Source: Mycolicibacterium lacusdiani
GTDB lineage: Bacteria > Actinomycetota > Actinomycetes > Mycobacteriales > Mycobacteriaceae
Direction: 5' to 3'
Assembly (NCBI RefSeq): GCF_021916785.1
Contig: NZ_JAKCFC010000001.1
Location: 310,001-374,000 of the forward strand
DNA: 64,000 bases
Numbering within the stretch: position 1 is the first letter of the stretch; every line of letters starts with the position of its first letter. Shown here piece after piece: positions 8,272 through 17,282 of this stretch. Made by a program: the position numbers and the translations under genes. A model generated the notes under the pieces. The model saw only the letters and a list, made by a program, of their open reading frames with translations. It was not told the origin of the DNA and searched no databases.

Positions 8272-8487
8272 GTGACCGGCATGGAACCACTGAGCGACGC
8301 GGAACCGCTGCGCGAGGCCAACCCCGTCGACATCGCCGAACAGGTGCGAGACGCCGCCGACTGGCCCGAGGACGAGGTGGCGACGTCAGACCGCGAGGTC
8401 GACCTCGAGAGCAACCCTGCGGACTACGTCGAACAGCAACAGCCCGTCGTGGACGTCGAGGACGAAGCCGACGAGCGACGCGACTAG
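8272..8487 (+). CDS. Small acidic protein with repeated EXNPXDXXEQ motif
   Basis: A 71-residue, strongly acidic protein with no membrane segment or cysteine. It contains two related segments, EANPVDIAEQ and ESNPADYVEQ, spaced about 35 residues apart, suggesting an internal duplication of a short binding motif. GTG 8272 is chosen because AAGGGAG lies 10 bases upstream; ATG 8281 is an alternative. A SigF-like promoter candidate precedes it. I do not recognise a function. The acidity and the promoter would fit a small stress-induced protein, but this is inference. Confidence 0.65.
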   Translation: MTGMEPLSDAEPLREANPVDIAEQVRDAADWPEDEVATSDREVDLESNPADYVEQQQPVVDVEDEADERRD

Positions 8488-8750
8488 GACCGGTCCGGCT
8501 CGCGACCGACCTGCTCGGACTCCCATTTGGACTCCAGCGACCGGGTGACCACGGTGCCTGCCGCGTACTCGACGTCGAACGTCTCGCCGCCGTTGGTCTC
8601 CAGCGTCACCAAGACGATCGGCCGATCGTCGCGGGTGGTGTCGTCGCGGTGCACGACCCGGTAGGTCTGGGTGCCGTCACCGCGGTCGTGGTCGATCAGG
8701 TCGCCTGCTGCGACGTCGTCGATGCGGTCGTCAGTCGAGTTGTCGGCCAT
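8484..8750 (-). CDS. Hypothetical protein, 88 residues
   Basis: A short soluble protein, acidic at its N-terminus (MADNSTDDRIDD), followed by beta-rich sequence (YRVVHRDD, IVLVTLETN, FDVEYAAGTVV). It has no signal, cysteines or known motif. It ends convergently with the small acidic protein, overlapping it by 4 bases, and is 25 bases downstream of the DedA gene on the same strand, so the two may be co-transcribed. The sequence resembles small mycobacterial conserved hypotheticals; no function is known to me. Confidence 0.6.
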   Translation of the reverse strand: MADNSTDDRIDDVAAGDLIDHDRGDGTQTYRVVHRDDTTRDDRPIVLVTLETNGGETFDVEYAAGTVVTRSLESKWESEQVGREPDRS

Positions 8751-8775
8751 GACGACCACGGTAGCGGCGCGCGTA

Positions 8776-9441
8776 CTAGCCGGTGGGCGCGGCCTCGCCA
8801 CGCCGTCGGAGCAGCACGGCCCGGCCCACCGACAGCAGCACCGGCAGTGCGGAGAGCAGCGCGATGGCCAGCACGACCAGTTCCAGGTGTGTGGCGACGA
8901 ACGGCAGGGCGCCCAGGTAGTAGCCGACCGCGGTGAGGCCGACACCCCAGGCGACGGCGCCGATCACGTCGAAGGCCAGGAACACGGGGTAGCGCATGCC
9001 CGACGCTCCGGCGATGACGGGGGTGAACGTGCGCACCACGCCGACGAAGTGACCGATCACGATCGTCTTGCGGCCGTGCCGTTCGAAGAACGCCCGGGAC
9101 GTCGACAGATACCGCTTCTTGAAGAAGCGGGCGTCGTCGCGCCTGAACAGCGCAGGCCCCAGCCGCCTGCCGATCGAATAGCCGAGCTGCCCTCCCGCGA
9201 TCGCCGCCGCCGCCGCACCGGCACCCAGCGGCCACGGGCCGATCGGGGCATCGGGTTGCGCTGCGAGCAGTCCCGCGGTGAAGAGCAGGGTGTCGCCGGG
9301 CAGGAACGGGAAGAACAGGCCCGTTTCGATGAACACGATCAACATGACGCCGGGAAGCAGCGCCGACGCGAACAGTCCGCCGGCGCCCAACCAGTACATC
9401 GGGTCGAGCACCTCGGGCATGGCCAGTACGGCACTCGTCAC
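8776..9441 (-). CDS. DedA family integral membrane protein
   Basis: About 221 residues from GTG 9441 (214 from ATG 9420). The N-terminal helix carries the DedA motif FIETGLFFPFLPGDTLLF, followed by GQLGYSIGRRLG and the conserved FFERHGRKTIVIGHFVGVVRTFTP. Four to five membrane segments follow the DedA pattern. DedA proteins are implicated in membrane potential maintenance and lipid-carrier flipping. The closest family member I recall in M. tuberculosis is Rv0364. The GTG start is chosen by resemblance to that N-terminus; neither start has a clear ribosome site. Confidence 0.85.
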   Translation of the reverse strand: MTSAVLAMPEVLDPMYWLGAGGLFASALLPGVMLIVFIETGLFFPFLPGDTLLFTAGLLAAQPDAPIGPWPLGAGAAAAAIAGGQLGYSIGRRLGPALFRRDDARFFKKRYLSTSRAFFERHGRKTIVIGHFVGVVRTFTPVIAGASGMRYPVFLAFDVIGAVAWGVGLTAVGYYLGALPFVATHLELVVLAIALLSALPVLLSVGRAVLLRRRGEAAPTG

Positions 9442-9532
9442 GGCCGCCGAAGCTACCCGCGACGGATGACCGTGACCTGAACGGGAGGCAACCATGCCCG
9501 CGGGGGCGCGCGGTCGACGTAGGGTCGTCGGG

Positions 9533-10819
9533 GTGAGCGCACGCGCGGGAATCGTCGTGACGGGTACCGAAGTCCTGACTGGGCGGATCCAGGACCGCAA
9601 CGGGCCGTGGCTCGCCGATCGGCTACTCGAACTCGGCGTGGAATTGGCCCACGTCACCATCTGTGGGGACCGGCCCGCCGACATCGAGGCGCAGATGCGC
9701 TTCCTCGCCGCCGAGGGCGTCGACCTGATCATCACGAGCGGCGGCCTCGGCCCGACCGCCGACGACGTGACCGTGGCGACGGTGGCCAAGTTCTGCGGCC
9801 GCGACCTGCTGCTCGACGAGGCGCTGGAGGAGCGGATCGCAGGCATCCTGCGGCGCCTGATCGGCACCCGCGCCGGTGTCGACTTCGACGCCGTGATGAC
9901 CGCAAACCGCAAGCAGGCCATGGTTCCCGAGGGTGCGGAGGTCCTGGACCCGGTGGGCACCGCGCCCGGCGTGGTGGTGCCCGGATCGCCGACGGTGGTC
10001 GTGTTGCCCGGCCCGCCCCGCGAACTGCAGCCGATGTGGCCGCGCGCGCTCGCCACCGAAGCCGTGCAGAAGGCGATCGCCGGCCGCACCGTCTACCGCC
10101 AGGAGACGATCCGGATGTTCGGCCTACCCGAGTCGGGTCTTGCCGAGACGCTGCGCATCGGCGAGGCAGGCATCGACGGTTTCGACCGCATGGAGATCAC
10201 CACGTGCCTGCGGCGGGGCGAACTCGAGATCGTCACCCGCTACGAGCCCGCGGACGCAGCGATCTACGACCAGCTCGTCGACCTGTTGCGCACCCACCAC
10301 GGCGCCGAGATGTTCTCCACCGACGGAGCGCTGATCGACGACCAGGTGGCCGATCTGCTCGCGGGCCGAACGATCGCCACGGCAGAATCGTGCACGGCGG
10401 GCATGATCGCCGCCCGCCTGACCGACCGTGCCGGGTCCTCGGCCTACGTCGCGGGCGGGGTGGTGTCGTACTCGAACGACGCCAAGGCCGACTTGCTCGG
10501 GGTCGATCCGGCGTTGATCGCGTCGCACGGAGCAGTGTCCGAGCCCGTCGCCGAGGCGATGGCCGCCGGTGCGCTCGCACGCTTCGGCGCCGACACCGCC
10601 GTCGCGACCACGGGCATCGCCGGACCTGGCGGCGGCAGCGCCGAGAAGCCGGTCGGCACCGTGTGCTTCAGCGTCCGGCTGGCTGACGGCACCACGCTGA
10701 CGAGAACCCTTCTGCTACCGGGTGACCGCTCCGACGTCCGCGAGCGGTCGACGACCGTCGCGATGCACCTGCTGCGTTCGGTGCTCAGCCGTTCTGCGAC
10801 ACCGAGCCGGGGGAGCTGA
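9533..10819 (+). CDS. cinA: CinA-like protein (competence/damage-inducible family)
   Basis: A 428-residue two-domain CinA. The N-terminal molybdopterin-binding-like (COG1058) domain carries [14 protein letters not shown] and [11 protein letters not shown]. The C-terminal nicotinamide-nucleotide deamidase domain (from about 270) carries [10 protein letters not shown] and TGIAGPGGG. It is very similar in order and motifs to M. tuberculosis CinA (Rv1901), whose N-terminus VSARAGIV supports GTG 9533. The family hydrolyses ADP-ribose-type substrates and recycles pyridine nucleotides; in mycobacteria CinA has also been linked to tolerance to NAD-adduct drugs. The next gene starts 7 bases downstream, so it probably heads a small operon. 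Confidence 0.93.
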   Translation: MSARAGIVVTGTEVLTGRIQDRNGPWLADRLLELGVELAHVTICGDRPADIEAQMRFLAAEGVDLIITSGGLGPTADDVTVATVAKFCGRDLLLDEALEERIAGILRRLIGTRAGVDFDAVMTANRKQAMVPEGAEVLDPVGTAPGVVVPGSPTVVVLPGPPRELQPMWPRALATEAVQKAIAGRTVYRQETIRMFGLPESGLAETLRIGEAGIDGFDRMEITTCLRRGELEIVTRYEPADAAIYDQLVDLLRTHHGAEMFSTDGALIDDQVADLLAGRTIATAESCTAGMIAARLTDRAGSSAYVAGGVVSYSNDAKADLLGVDPALIASHGAVSEPVAEAMAAGALARFGADTAVATTGIAGPGGGSAEKPVGTVCFSVRLADGTTLTRTLLLPGDRSDVRERSTTVAMHLLRSVLSRSATPSRGS

Positions 10820-10825
10820 GCGGCG

Positions 10826-11755
10826 TTGCCGTTCTCCTTCGGCAGTGTCGAACTGGCCGAACTCGACGCCCTCCTCGAGCAGTTCCCCGCGCTCGCCGGT
10901 CGACCGCGGGAACTCGAGGACCTCGCGGGCGGACTGACCAACCGCAACGTCAAGGTGACCACCCCCTCGGGGGTCTACGTCGCGCGGTGCTGCGACACGT
11001 CGAGCAGCCTGCTCGGCATCGACCGCGACAACGAGTACGCCAACAGTCGCGCGGCTGAGGCGGCCGGCGTGGGTGCACCGGTCGTCGACTACCGCCCCGA
11101 CCTGGGCATCCTGCTGATCGGCTTCGTGCCGGGCCGGACGCTGTGCGACGACGACTTCGCCAGGCCGGGCGTCATCGCCAAGGTGGCGAAGGCATGCCGG
11201 GCACTGCACGCGGGCCCGCGCTTCCGTGACGACTTCGACATGTTCACCCTTCAGCCGTCGTATCTGAAGGTCATCTCGGACAACGGGTTTCGCATACCCG
11301 ACGATTACCACGACTACGCCGAGCGGTTCGCGGCGATCCGCGCGGCGCTGGCCGACGACGACACCACCGTGCCCTGCAACAACGACCTGCTGGCGGCCAA
11401 CTTCGTCGAGGACGGCGACCACGTGTGGCTCATCGACTACGAATACTCCGGCAACAACGACCCATGCTTCGAACTGGGCAACGTCTGGCGGGAGTGCAAC
11501 CTGTCGATCGAGCAGTTCGAGGAACTCGTCACCGCCTACCACGGCCGCGCCTCGCGCCGCCTCTTCGCGAGGGCCCGGCTGCAGGGCACGGTGTCGCAAT
11601 ACGGCTGGACGCTGTGGGGTTGCATCCAAAATGGCGCCAGCGCATTGCAATTCGACTTCTGGGAGTGGGCCATGGAGCGCTACGAACGCGCCGTGGAGGA
11701 GTTCCGGGGTCCCGACTTCACTCGACTGCTCGACGACGCGCGAGCACCGGACTAA
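10826..11755 (+). CDS. Choline/ethanolamine-kinase-like phosphotransferase
   Basis: A 309-residue APH/choline-kinase fold protein starting at TTG with GGGGGAG 11 bases upstream. The catalytic loop reads CNNDLLAANF (the first His of Brenner's motif is Asn, but the catalytic Asp is kept), followed by the DYEYSGNNDP metal motif typical of choline kinases, so it is probably active. It lies between cinA and a dimethylglycine-dehydrogenase-like gene starting 9 bases downstream. Paired kinase and flavoenzyme suggest uptake or degradation of an amino alcohol or betaine-like compound. The substrate (choline, ethanolamine or a relative) is inferred from family and context. Confidence 0.75.
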   Translation: MPFSFGSVELAELDALLEQFPALAGRPRELEDLAGGLTNRNVKVTTPSGVYVARCCDTSSSLLGIDRDNEYANSRAAEAAGVGAPVVDYRPDLGILLIGFVPGRTLCDDDFARPGVIAKVAKACRALHAGPRFRDDFDMFTLQPSYLKVISDNGFRIPDDYHDYAERFAAIRAALADDDTTVPCNNDLLAANFVEDGDHVWLIDYEYSGNNDPCFELGNVWRECNLSIEQFEELVTAYHGRASRRLFARARLQGTVSQYGWTLWGCIQNGASALQFDFWEWAMERYERAVEEFRGPDFTRLLDDARAPD

Positions 11756-11763
11756 GGAACGAC

Positions 11764-14256
11764 GTGGCCGAGGAATCGCAGCAGCACACGACAAGCAAAG
11801 CCCTCCCCACCCGCGCCCAGGTGGTGGTGATCGGTGGTGGCGTCATCGGAACCAGCGTGGCCTACCACCTGACCAAGCTCGGGTACACCGACGTGCTGCT
11901 GATCGAGCAGGGCAGGTTGTCGTCCGGGACCACGTGGCACGCGGCCGGTCTGGTGGGTCAGCTGCGGGCATCCGAGGGCGGTACCCGGCTCGTGCAGTAC
12001 TCGACTCAGCTGTACACCGAACTCGAGGCGGAGACCGGCCTCACCGCCGGCTACCGGCAGTGCGGGGGCGTGATCGTCGCGCGCACCGAGGACCGTATGA
12101 CGCAGCTGCGGCGCACGGCCGCCAACGCCGCGGCCTTCGACCTCGAATGTGAGCTGATCACACCGGAACAGGCGCTCGAGCACTACCCGATGATGCGGAT
12201 CGACGACCTCGTCGGTGCGATCTGGCTGCCTGCCGACGGTCGCGCCAACCCCACGGACCTGACGTTGGCGCTGGCGAAGGGGGCTCGCCTTCGCGGCGCG
12301 CGAATCGTCGAGCGCACCAGGGTGATCGCGACGATGGTGGCCGACGACGGTGGCCGGCGCCGCGTGGTCGGCGTGCGCACCGACGCCGGTGACGTCGAGG
12401 CCGAGATCGTCGTCAACTGCGGGGGACAGTGGGCCAAGCAGCTGGCTGCCATGGCGGGCGTCAACGTTCCACTGCACTCGGCCGAGCACTTCTACGTCGT
12501 GACCGAGGCGGTCGATGGCGTGCATCCCGACCTGCCGATCCTGCGCGACCCCGACGGGTACACGTACTTCAAGGAGGAGGTCGGCGGCCTCGTGATCGGC
12601 GGCTTCGAACCCGAGGCCAAGCCGTGGGTCGGCCCCGACCAGATCCCGTACCCCTTCGAATTCCAGCTCCTCAAGGAGGATTGGGACCACTTCCAGATCC
12701 TGATGGACAACGCGCTGCTGCGCATACCGGTGCTCGAGCAGACCGGCTTGAAGAAGCTGTACAACGGGCCGGAGAGCTTCACGCCCGACAACCAGTTCAT
12801 CCTCGGCGAGGCTCCCGAGTGCGCCCACTACTTCGTCGCCGCGGGCTTCAATTCCGTGGGCATCGCATCTGCGGGTGGCGCCGGCCGCGCGTTGGCGGAG
12901 TGGATCGTCGGTGGGGCGCCGACGAGTGACCTCACCGGGGTCGACATCCGGCGCTTCGCGCCGTTCAACGGCAACAACCGGTGGTTGCACGACCGGGTCG
13001 CCGAAGTCCTCGGCGTGCACTACGAGATTCCGTGGCCCAATCGCGAACTGACCACCGCGCGCCCCTTTCGGCGGTCCCCGGTCCACCACCTGCTGGCCGC
13101 GGCGAACGCCAACTTCGGCAGCCGCATGGGGTGGGAGCGGGCCAACTTCTTCGCCCCTGACGGCGAGCCCCCGGTCATCGAGTACTGCTGGGGTAAGCCG
13201 AACTGGTTGCCGTGGTCGGCGGCCGAGCAGACCAGCACCAGATCCGGCGTCACGGTGTTCGACCAGACGTCGTTCTCCAAGTACCTGATGGTGGGGCCCG
13301 ATGCCGAGGCCGCTATGCAGTGGCTGTGCACCGCGGACGTCGCCGTCGACGTGGGCCGCACCGTCTACACCGGCATGCTCAACGCCCGCGGTACCTACGA
13401 GGCCGACGTGACGGTCACCCGCACTGCGCGCGACGAGTTCATGATCGTCAGCAGCGCCGCGACCACCGAGCGCGACAAGGACCACATCGTTCGAAACCGC
13501 CCGCCGGGCAACGCTGCTCAACTCGTCGACGTCACGTCCGCAATGGCGGTGTTCGGCGTCATGGGTCCCCGCTCTCGCGAACTGCTGGCCTCGCTCAGTG
13601 ACGCCGACCTGTCGGACGACGGCTTCCCGTTCGGGACGAGCCGGCTGATCTCGCTGGGGTATTCCACCGTGCGCGCCACCCGCATCACCTACGTCGGCGA
13701 ACTGGGTTGGGAACTCTACGTTCCGACGGAGTTCGCGGTCGGCGTGTACGAGGACCTGATGACGGCGGGCGCGGCGTTCGGCGTGGCCCGCGGCGGCTAC
13801 TACGCCATCGAATCCCTGCGACTCGAGAAGGGCTACCGGGCGTTCGGGCGTGAACTCACGCCCGGCGACGGACCCGTCGAAGCCGGACTCCTGTTCGCCT
13901 GCAAGCTGTCCGGTGACGTGGACTTCCTCGGACGCACCGCCGTGGAGAAGGCCCGCTCCGACGGAGCGCGCCGCCGCGTCGTCGGATTCCGGGTCGACGC
14001 ACCCGATGCCATGCTCTGGGGTGGTGAACTCGTGCTGCGCAACGGCGGGGTCGCCGGCCAGGTGACGTCGGCGGCGTGGGGCGAGACCACGGGCGCGTGC
14101 GTCGGGCTGGCGTACGTCCGGTCCGCCGACGGCGAGCCGATCGACGCGACCTGGATCGACACCGGGTCCTACGAGGTCAACGTCGGCGGCACCGCGTATC
14201 CGATCACCGTGTCGCGCAAGGCGATCTACGACCCGGACAACGCCCGAATCCGCTGA
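11764..14256 (+). CDS. FAD-dependent dimethylglycine/sarcosine dehydrogenase-like protein with GcvT domain
   Basis: An 830-residue protein. Residues 18-390 form a DAO-type FAD domain (VVVIGGGVIGTSVA) with TTWHAAG, where H59 matches the His that binds FAD covalently in DMGDH and sarcosine dehydrogenase. An FAO_M linker region follows, then a GcvT folate-binding domain (about 440-720) and a GcvT C-terminal barrel (about 735-825). The expected reaction is oxidative N-demethylation with the one-carbon unit passed to tetrahydrofolate. GTG 11764 is chosen because the FAD motif begins at residue 20. Coupled behind the choline-kinase-like gene, it suggests methylated-amine catabolism. Confidence 0.85.
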   Translation: MAEESQQHTTSKALPTRAQVVVIGGGVIGTSVAYHLTKLGYTDVLLIEQGRLSSGTTWHAAGLVGQLRASEGGTRLVQYSTQLYTELEAETGLTAGYRQCGGVIVARTEDRMTQLRRTAANAAAFDLECELITPEQALEHYPMMRIDDLVGAIWLPADGRANPTDLTLALAKGARLRGARIVERTRVIATMVADDGGRRRVVGVRTDAGDVEAEIVVNCGGQWAKQLAAMAGVNVPLHSAEHFYVVTEAVDGVHPDLPILRDPDGYTYFKEEVGGLVIGGFEPEAKPWVGPDQIPYPFEFQLLKEDWDHFQILMDNALLRIPVLEQTGLKKLYNGPESFTPDNQFILGEAPECAHYFVAAGFNSVGIASAGGAGRALAEWIVGGAPTSDLTGVDIRRFAPFNGNNRWLHDRVAEVLGVHYEIPWPNRELTTARPFRRSPVHHLLAAANANFGSRMGWERANFFAPDGEPPVIEYCWGKPNWLPWSAAEQTSTRSGVTVFDQTSFSKYLMVGPDAEAAMQWLCTADVAVDVGRTVYTGMLNARGTYEADVTVTRTARDEFMIVSSAATTERDKDHIVRNRPPGNAAQLVDVTSAMAVFGVMGPRSRELLASLSDADLSDDGFPFGTSRLISLGYSTVRATRITYVGELGWELYVPTEFAVGVYEDLMTAGAAFGVARGGYYAIESLRLEKGYRAFGRELTPGDGPVEAGLLFACKLSGDVDFLGRTAVEKARSDGARRRVVGFRVDAPDAMLWGGELVLRNGGVAGQVTSAAWGETTGACVGLAYVRSADGEPIDATWIDTGSYEVNVGGTAYPITVSRKAIYDPDNARIR

Positions 14257-14276
14257 GCCCGAATCCGCTGAGGGGC

Positions 14277-14648
14277 TCAGCCACCGACTGCGGCGTCGTA
14301 GCCGACACCGCCGAGTGCGAACGCCACGCCGCACAGCACGAACGTCCCGAGCGCGAACGGCCACGCCGGCTTGCTGCGCACCAGCTGGACGACCGTGATA
14401 GTGAAGCCCACCAGCGCGATCGCGGCGGCGGCCACCACGGCGGTGCCGACGGCGGTCACGGCGCCGTCGACGCTGCACGTCTGCGGTGGGCAGTGATCCA
14501 GGAACGCGAGCAGGAAGAAACCCATCAGCGCGGCACCCGCGCCGAACAGCACCGTCAGCACCATGACGACGATGGAGATCACCACGTCCGCGGTCGAGCG
14601 CCGAGGCGCTGCGGCATGCGGCGGGGGGAGCGGCTGGTGGTACGTCAC
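14277..14648 (-). CDS. Small integral membrane protein, three TM segments
   Basis: A 123-residue protein with a Pro/His-rich cytoplasmic-like N-terminus and three hydrophobic stretches near residues 22-48, 60-84 and 90-112. Two cysteines in the first loop (DHCPPQTC) could form a disulfide outside the membrane. GTG 14648 follows the stop codon of the hydrolase gene by two bases (TGA-GG-A-GTG arrangement), so translation is likely coupled. No family function is known to me. Confidence 0.65.
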   Translation of the reverse strand: MTYHQPLPPPHAAAPRRSTADVVISIVVMVLTVLFGAGAALMGFFLLAFLDHCPPQTCSVDGAVTAVGTAVVAAAAIALVGFTITVVQLVRSKPAWPFALGTFVLCGVAFALGGVGYDAAVGG

Positions 14649-14652
14649 CTCC

Positions 14653-15570
14653 TCACCGTTCGACGTCGACGGAGTCCCACAGGTCGATGATGCTGCCGAG
14701 GATCTCCTCGGCGACGCCGAGACCGCCGAGGTGGCTCTCGCCCGGCAGGGTGAACAGTTCGGCGTCGGGCAGGCGCGCGACGACGTGCTGGCCGTGGGCG
14801 AAGGGCACGATGTGGTCGGCGTCACCATGCCACCAGCGCACCGGCACCTTTACCTCCTCGAGCTGGAAACCCCACTCCTTGGCGAACACGGCGACGTCGG
14901 CGAACGGCGCGGACAGCTGTTTGCGGCTGCCGTTGAGCAGGTCGTCGAGGAACATCGCGCCGAACTCCGGCCGCAGGAGGAGACGCCGGTCGGCCTCCGG
15001 TGACACCGCGGCGTACGCGTGCAGGGCCACGGGCGCGATCGGGCGGATCATGTGGACCAGGCCGACGGCGGCCAGCCGCAGCGGTAGACCGATGAAGGGC
15101 AGAGCGGGCGCAACCCTCGACCCGAAGCCCATCAGCCCGCCGCCGATGCGCTCGGCACCGACGGTGGGTGCGACGCCGCCCAGTACGCCCGTCACGACGA
15201 CGCGATCGGGCATCGCCGCAGCGCACCCCAGCGCGTACGGGCCGCCGCCGGACAGCCCGATGACCGCCATCTGATCGATGCCCAGCACGTCGGCGATGGT
15301 GCGTAGGTCGTTGGCGAAGGCCAGCACGTTGGGGTACTGGTGCGGTGTCGACGATCCGATGCCCGGGCGGTCGACGCCGATCAGCCGGATCCGCTTGGCC
15401 TCGGCGTATGCGCGCGCCTCGACGGGTATCTGGCGGCGGGCGCCGGGGGTGCCGTGCAGCCAGAAGACGGCACGGCCCTGCGGATCACCGAACTCGGCGA
15501 AACCGATCTGACGGTCGGCCCCGACGGCGACGTTGCCTTCCAGCTTGGGGCGTTCGATTGACATGGCCAT
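14653..15570 (-). CDS. Alpha/beta hydrolase
   Basis: A 305-residue alpha/beta hydrolase with a complete triad by inspection: oxyanion HG in FWLHGTPGAR, nucleophile Ser in GLSGGGPYAL, acid Asp in WHGDADHIV and His in GESHLGG. No signal peptide is evident. Proteins of this type in mycobacteria are annotated as proline iminopeptidase-like or lipase-like hydrolases; the substrate is not evident. It is the first gene of a two-gene unit with the small membrane protein that follows. Confidence 0.82.
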   Translation of the reverse strand: MAMSIERPKLEGNVAVGADRQIGFAEFGDPQGRAVFWLHGTPGARRQIPVEARAYAEAKRIRLIGVDRPGIGSSTPHQYPNVLAFANDLRTIADVLGIDQMAVIGLSGGGPYALGCAAAMPDRVVVTGVLGGVAPTVGAERIGGGLMGFGSRVAPALPFIGLPLRLAAVGLVHMIRPIAPVALHAYAAVSPEADRRLLLRPEFGAMFLDDLLNGSRKQLSAPFADVAVFAKEWGFQLEEVKVPVRWWHGDADHIVPFAHGQHVVARLPDAELFTLPGESHLGGLGVAEEILGSIIDLWDSVDVER

Positions 15571-15630
15571 CCGCAGAGTGTCGCATGCGTCACAGCCCGA
15601 CCCCGCCGGGTTCGCCGGACGAGGCCGCGG

Positions 15631-15996
15631 TCAGGACGCGATGCCGACCACCGCGGGCCATTCGAGCGCGAGTCGTTCGACGAAGTCCGTGAACGCCGCG
15701 TCGCGGTAGCGCTGGATCGCCGCGGCGCAGACGTCGCGGACCGGGAACGTCACCGTCCACACCACCAGCGCGCGTCCGGTCGCCGCATCTTCGTCGTCCA
15801 ACACGTCGTACACCTCGATCGAGGCGTCGTAGTCCAGGGCTTCGGGGTCCAGGGCTTCGGGGTCCAGCGTCAGGTCTCGGCGGCCCGGCCGCCCAGCGGT
15901 CGCAGTCTGCCCGGCCAGTCGTCTCAGTGCAGCGACGATGGCGTGCATGTCGCCGGACGGCGCGTCGATCTCGCTGCGGCATCGGATCTTCGGCAT
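15631..15996 (-). CDS. Hypothetical protein with 15-bp in-frame tandem duplication
   Basis: A 121-residue soluble protein beginning MPKIRCRSEIDAP; ATG 15996 has GAGGAG 8 bases upstream. A middle segment, LDPEALDPEALD, is encoded by a perfect 15-bp tandem duplication. The second half (EVYDVLDDEDAATGRALVVW) looks like a mixed alpha/beta domain. No known motif or neighbour suggests a function. It is divergent from the LuxR-type response regulator. Confidence 0.6.
   Translation of the reverse strand: MPKIRCRSEIDAPSGDMHAIVAALRRLAGQTATAGRPGRRDLTLDPEALDPEALDYDASIEVYDVLDDEDAATGRALVVWTVTFPVRDVCAAAIQRYRDAAFTDFVERLALEWPAVVGIAS
15832..15861. repeat. Perfect 15-bp tandem duplication within a gene
   Basis: Two identical 15-bp units (GTCCAGGGCTTCGGG) plus a partial third copy (GTCCAG). 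The duplication adds five residues and keeps the frame, so it may vary in length between strains. Confidence 0.85.
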
Positions 15997-16155
15997 CGGC
16001 CCCACTCCTCGCGCCCCATGGTCGTCGAGACCACTGTCCCGCGACGGACGCCCTGTCGTCGCCGGGGCTGGCCGCCATCCTCGGCGGGGGTTACCCGTAC
16101 CCGGGTCCCCCCGCTAGCCGGTAGTCGGCCCGGATCGGTGCGACAATCCCGTGTG

Positions 16156-16809
16156 ATGAACGCCGTACGAGTAGTGGTCGCCGACGACGACGTCCTGCTG
16201 CGGGAGGGCCTGTCCAGCCTCCTCGAGCGATCCGGTTTCGACGTGGTGGGTCAGGCAGGTGACGCGACGGGTCTGCTCGATCTGGTGCGCGACACCCGGC
16301 CTGCCCTGGCGGTGGTCGACATCAGGATGCCCCCAACGCACAGCACCGAGGGGCTCGACGCGGCGAAGACGATCCGCGAGCAGTGGCCCGACGTCGCGAT
16401 CCTGGTGCTCTCGTCGCACATCGACGTCGATCACGCCATGGAACTGCTGGCAGGCGGGCATTCCATCGGCTACCTGCTGAAGAGTCGGGTGACCGACGTC
16501 GCCGACTTCGTCGACACCGTCGGACGCATCGCGGGCGGCGCCTCGGTGGTCGATCCGGCGCTGGTCGCCGAACTCGTGTCGGCCCGGCGTCGCGACGACC
16601 CGCTGGAGGCGCTCAGTGCCCGCGAGCGCGAGGTGCTGACATTGATGGCCGAAGGCCTGTCGAATGCGGGGATCGGTCGCCGGATCTGGGTCACCGAGGG
16701 CACCGTGGAGAAGCACGTCCGCAGCATCCTGACCAAGCTCGACTTGCCCGAGACCGGTGACGATCACCGCCGCGTGCGTGCGGTCATCCTGTACCTCGAC
16801 TCGCTCTGA
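16156..16809 (+). CDS. NarL/LuxR-type response regulator
   Basis: A 217-residue response regulator. The receiver domain has acidic residues D10-D12, phosphoacceptor D55 in VVDIRMPP, and a conserved Lys in GYLLKSRV. The LuxR HTH (about 150-212) carries LSAREREVLTLMAEGLSNAGI and GTVEKHVRSI. The histidine kinase two genes away is of the HisKA_3 class that normally pairs with this type, so they are likely cognate. A stand-alone receiver gene lies between them on the opposite strand. Target genes are unknown. Confidence 0.92.
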   Translation: MNAVRVVVADDDVLLREGLSSLLERSGFDVVGQAGDATGLLDLVRDTRPALAVVDIRMPPTHSTEGLDAAKTIREQWPDVAILVLSSHIDVDHAMELLAGGHSIGYLLKSRVTDVADFVDTVGRIAGGASVVDPALVAELVSARRRDDPLEALSAREREVLTLMAEGLSNAGIGRRIWVTEGTVEKHVRSILTKLDLPETGDDHRRVRAVILYLDSL

Positions 16810-16820
16810 CCCCCCGTCAG
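16806..16820. terminator. Short hairpin between convergent regulator genes
   Basis: CTGAC-CCCCC-GTCAG, a 5-bp stem with a 5-base loop overlapping both gene ends. There is no U tract, so terminator function is only possible. Confidence 0.25.
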
Positions 16821-17173
16821 GTCCCGCCAAGGAGTCCGAGGATGGCACCGGGGGACAGCGCGAACTTGGGTACGAAGCCCAGCGCCGGGCTCGCGGCGAT
16901 CATGTCGGCGAAGTCGTGTTCGGAGTGCGTCGAGATCAGGATCGTCGACGGTGCGGGATCTTCGGTGGCGTACAGGCGGTCGACGACGTCGAATCCGCTC
17001 TCGGTGCCGAGGTTCACGTCGACGAGGGTGACGTCTGGTCGCAGTTCGCGGTATTGGGACAGCGCCTCGTCGGCGGTGCTGGCCACCCCGACGACCTCGA
17101 TTCCCGCGCGCTCGAGCATGCTGCTGGCGGCGTCACGGAAGTTGGCGCTGTCGTCGACGATCAGGCAGCGCAC
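16817..17173 (-). CDS. Stand-alone receiver domain protein
   Basis: A 118-residue CheY-like receiver with no output domain: acidic pair D7-D8, phosphoacceptor D52 in LVDVNLG, the Ser/Thr in ISTHS, and Lys in VPKFALS. It lies antiparallel between the LuxR-type regulator and the HisKA_3 kinase and is divergent from the kinase. It may act as a phosphate sink or a third component of the same pathway. GTG start. Confidence 0.88.
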   Translation of the reverse strand: MRCLIVDDSANFRDAASSMLERAGIEVVGVASTADEALSQYRELRPDVTLVDVNLGTESGFDVVDRLYATEDPAPSTILISTHSEHDFADMIAASPALGFVPKFALSPGAILGLLGGT

Positions 17174-17282
17174 GGGGAACCTCCGGAATTGGCCATGCCC
17201 CGACTGTGCCAGCGGGGTCTGCGGGCGGCATTGCTGCTAGCTGGAATACCCCGGTAGGGAAGACGCACTAACATCCGGTGCG

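Noticed and set aside
10715..11794. A 359-codon open frame on the minus strand
   Set aside because: Antisense to the choline-kinase-like gene and cinA end with no motifs; a composition artefact.
11752..14478. A 908-codon open frame on the minus strand
   Set aside because: It lies antisense to the flavoenzyme gene, has low-complexity Arg/Asp/Gly-rich composition and no family motif; long antisense frames are expected in GC-rich DNA.
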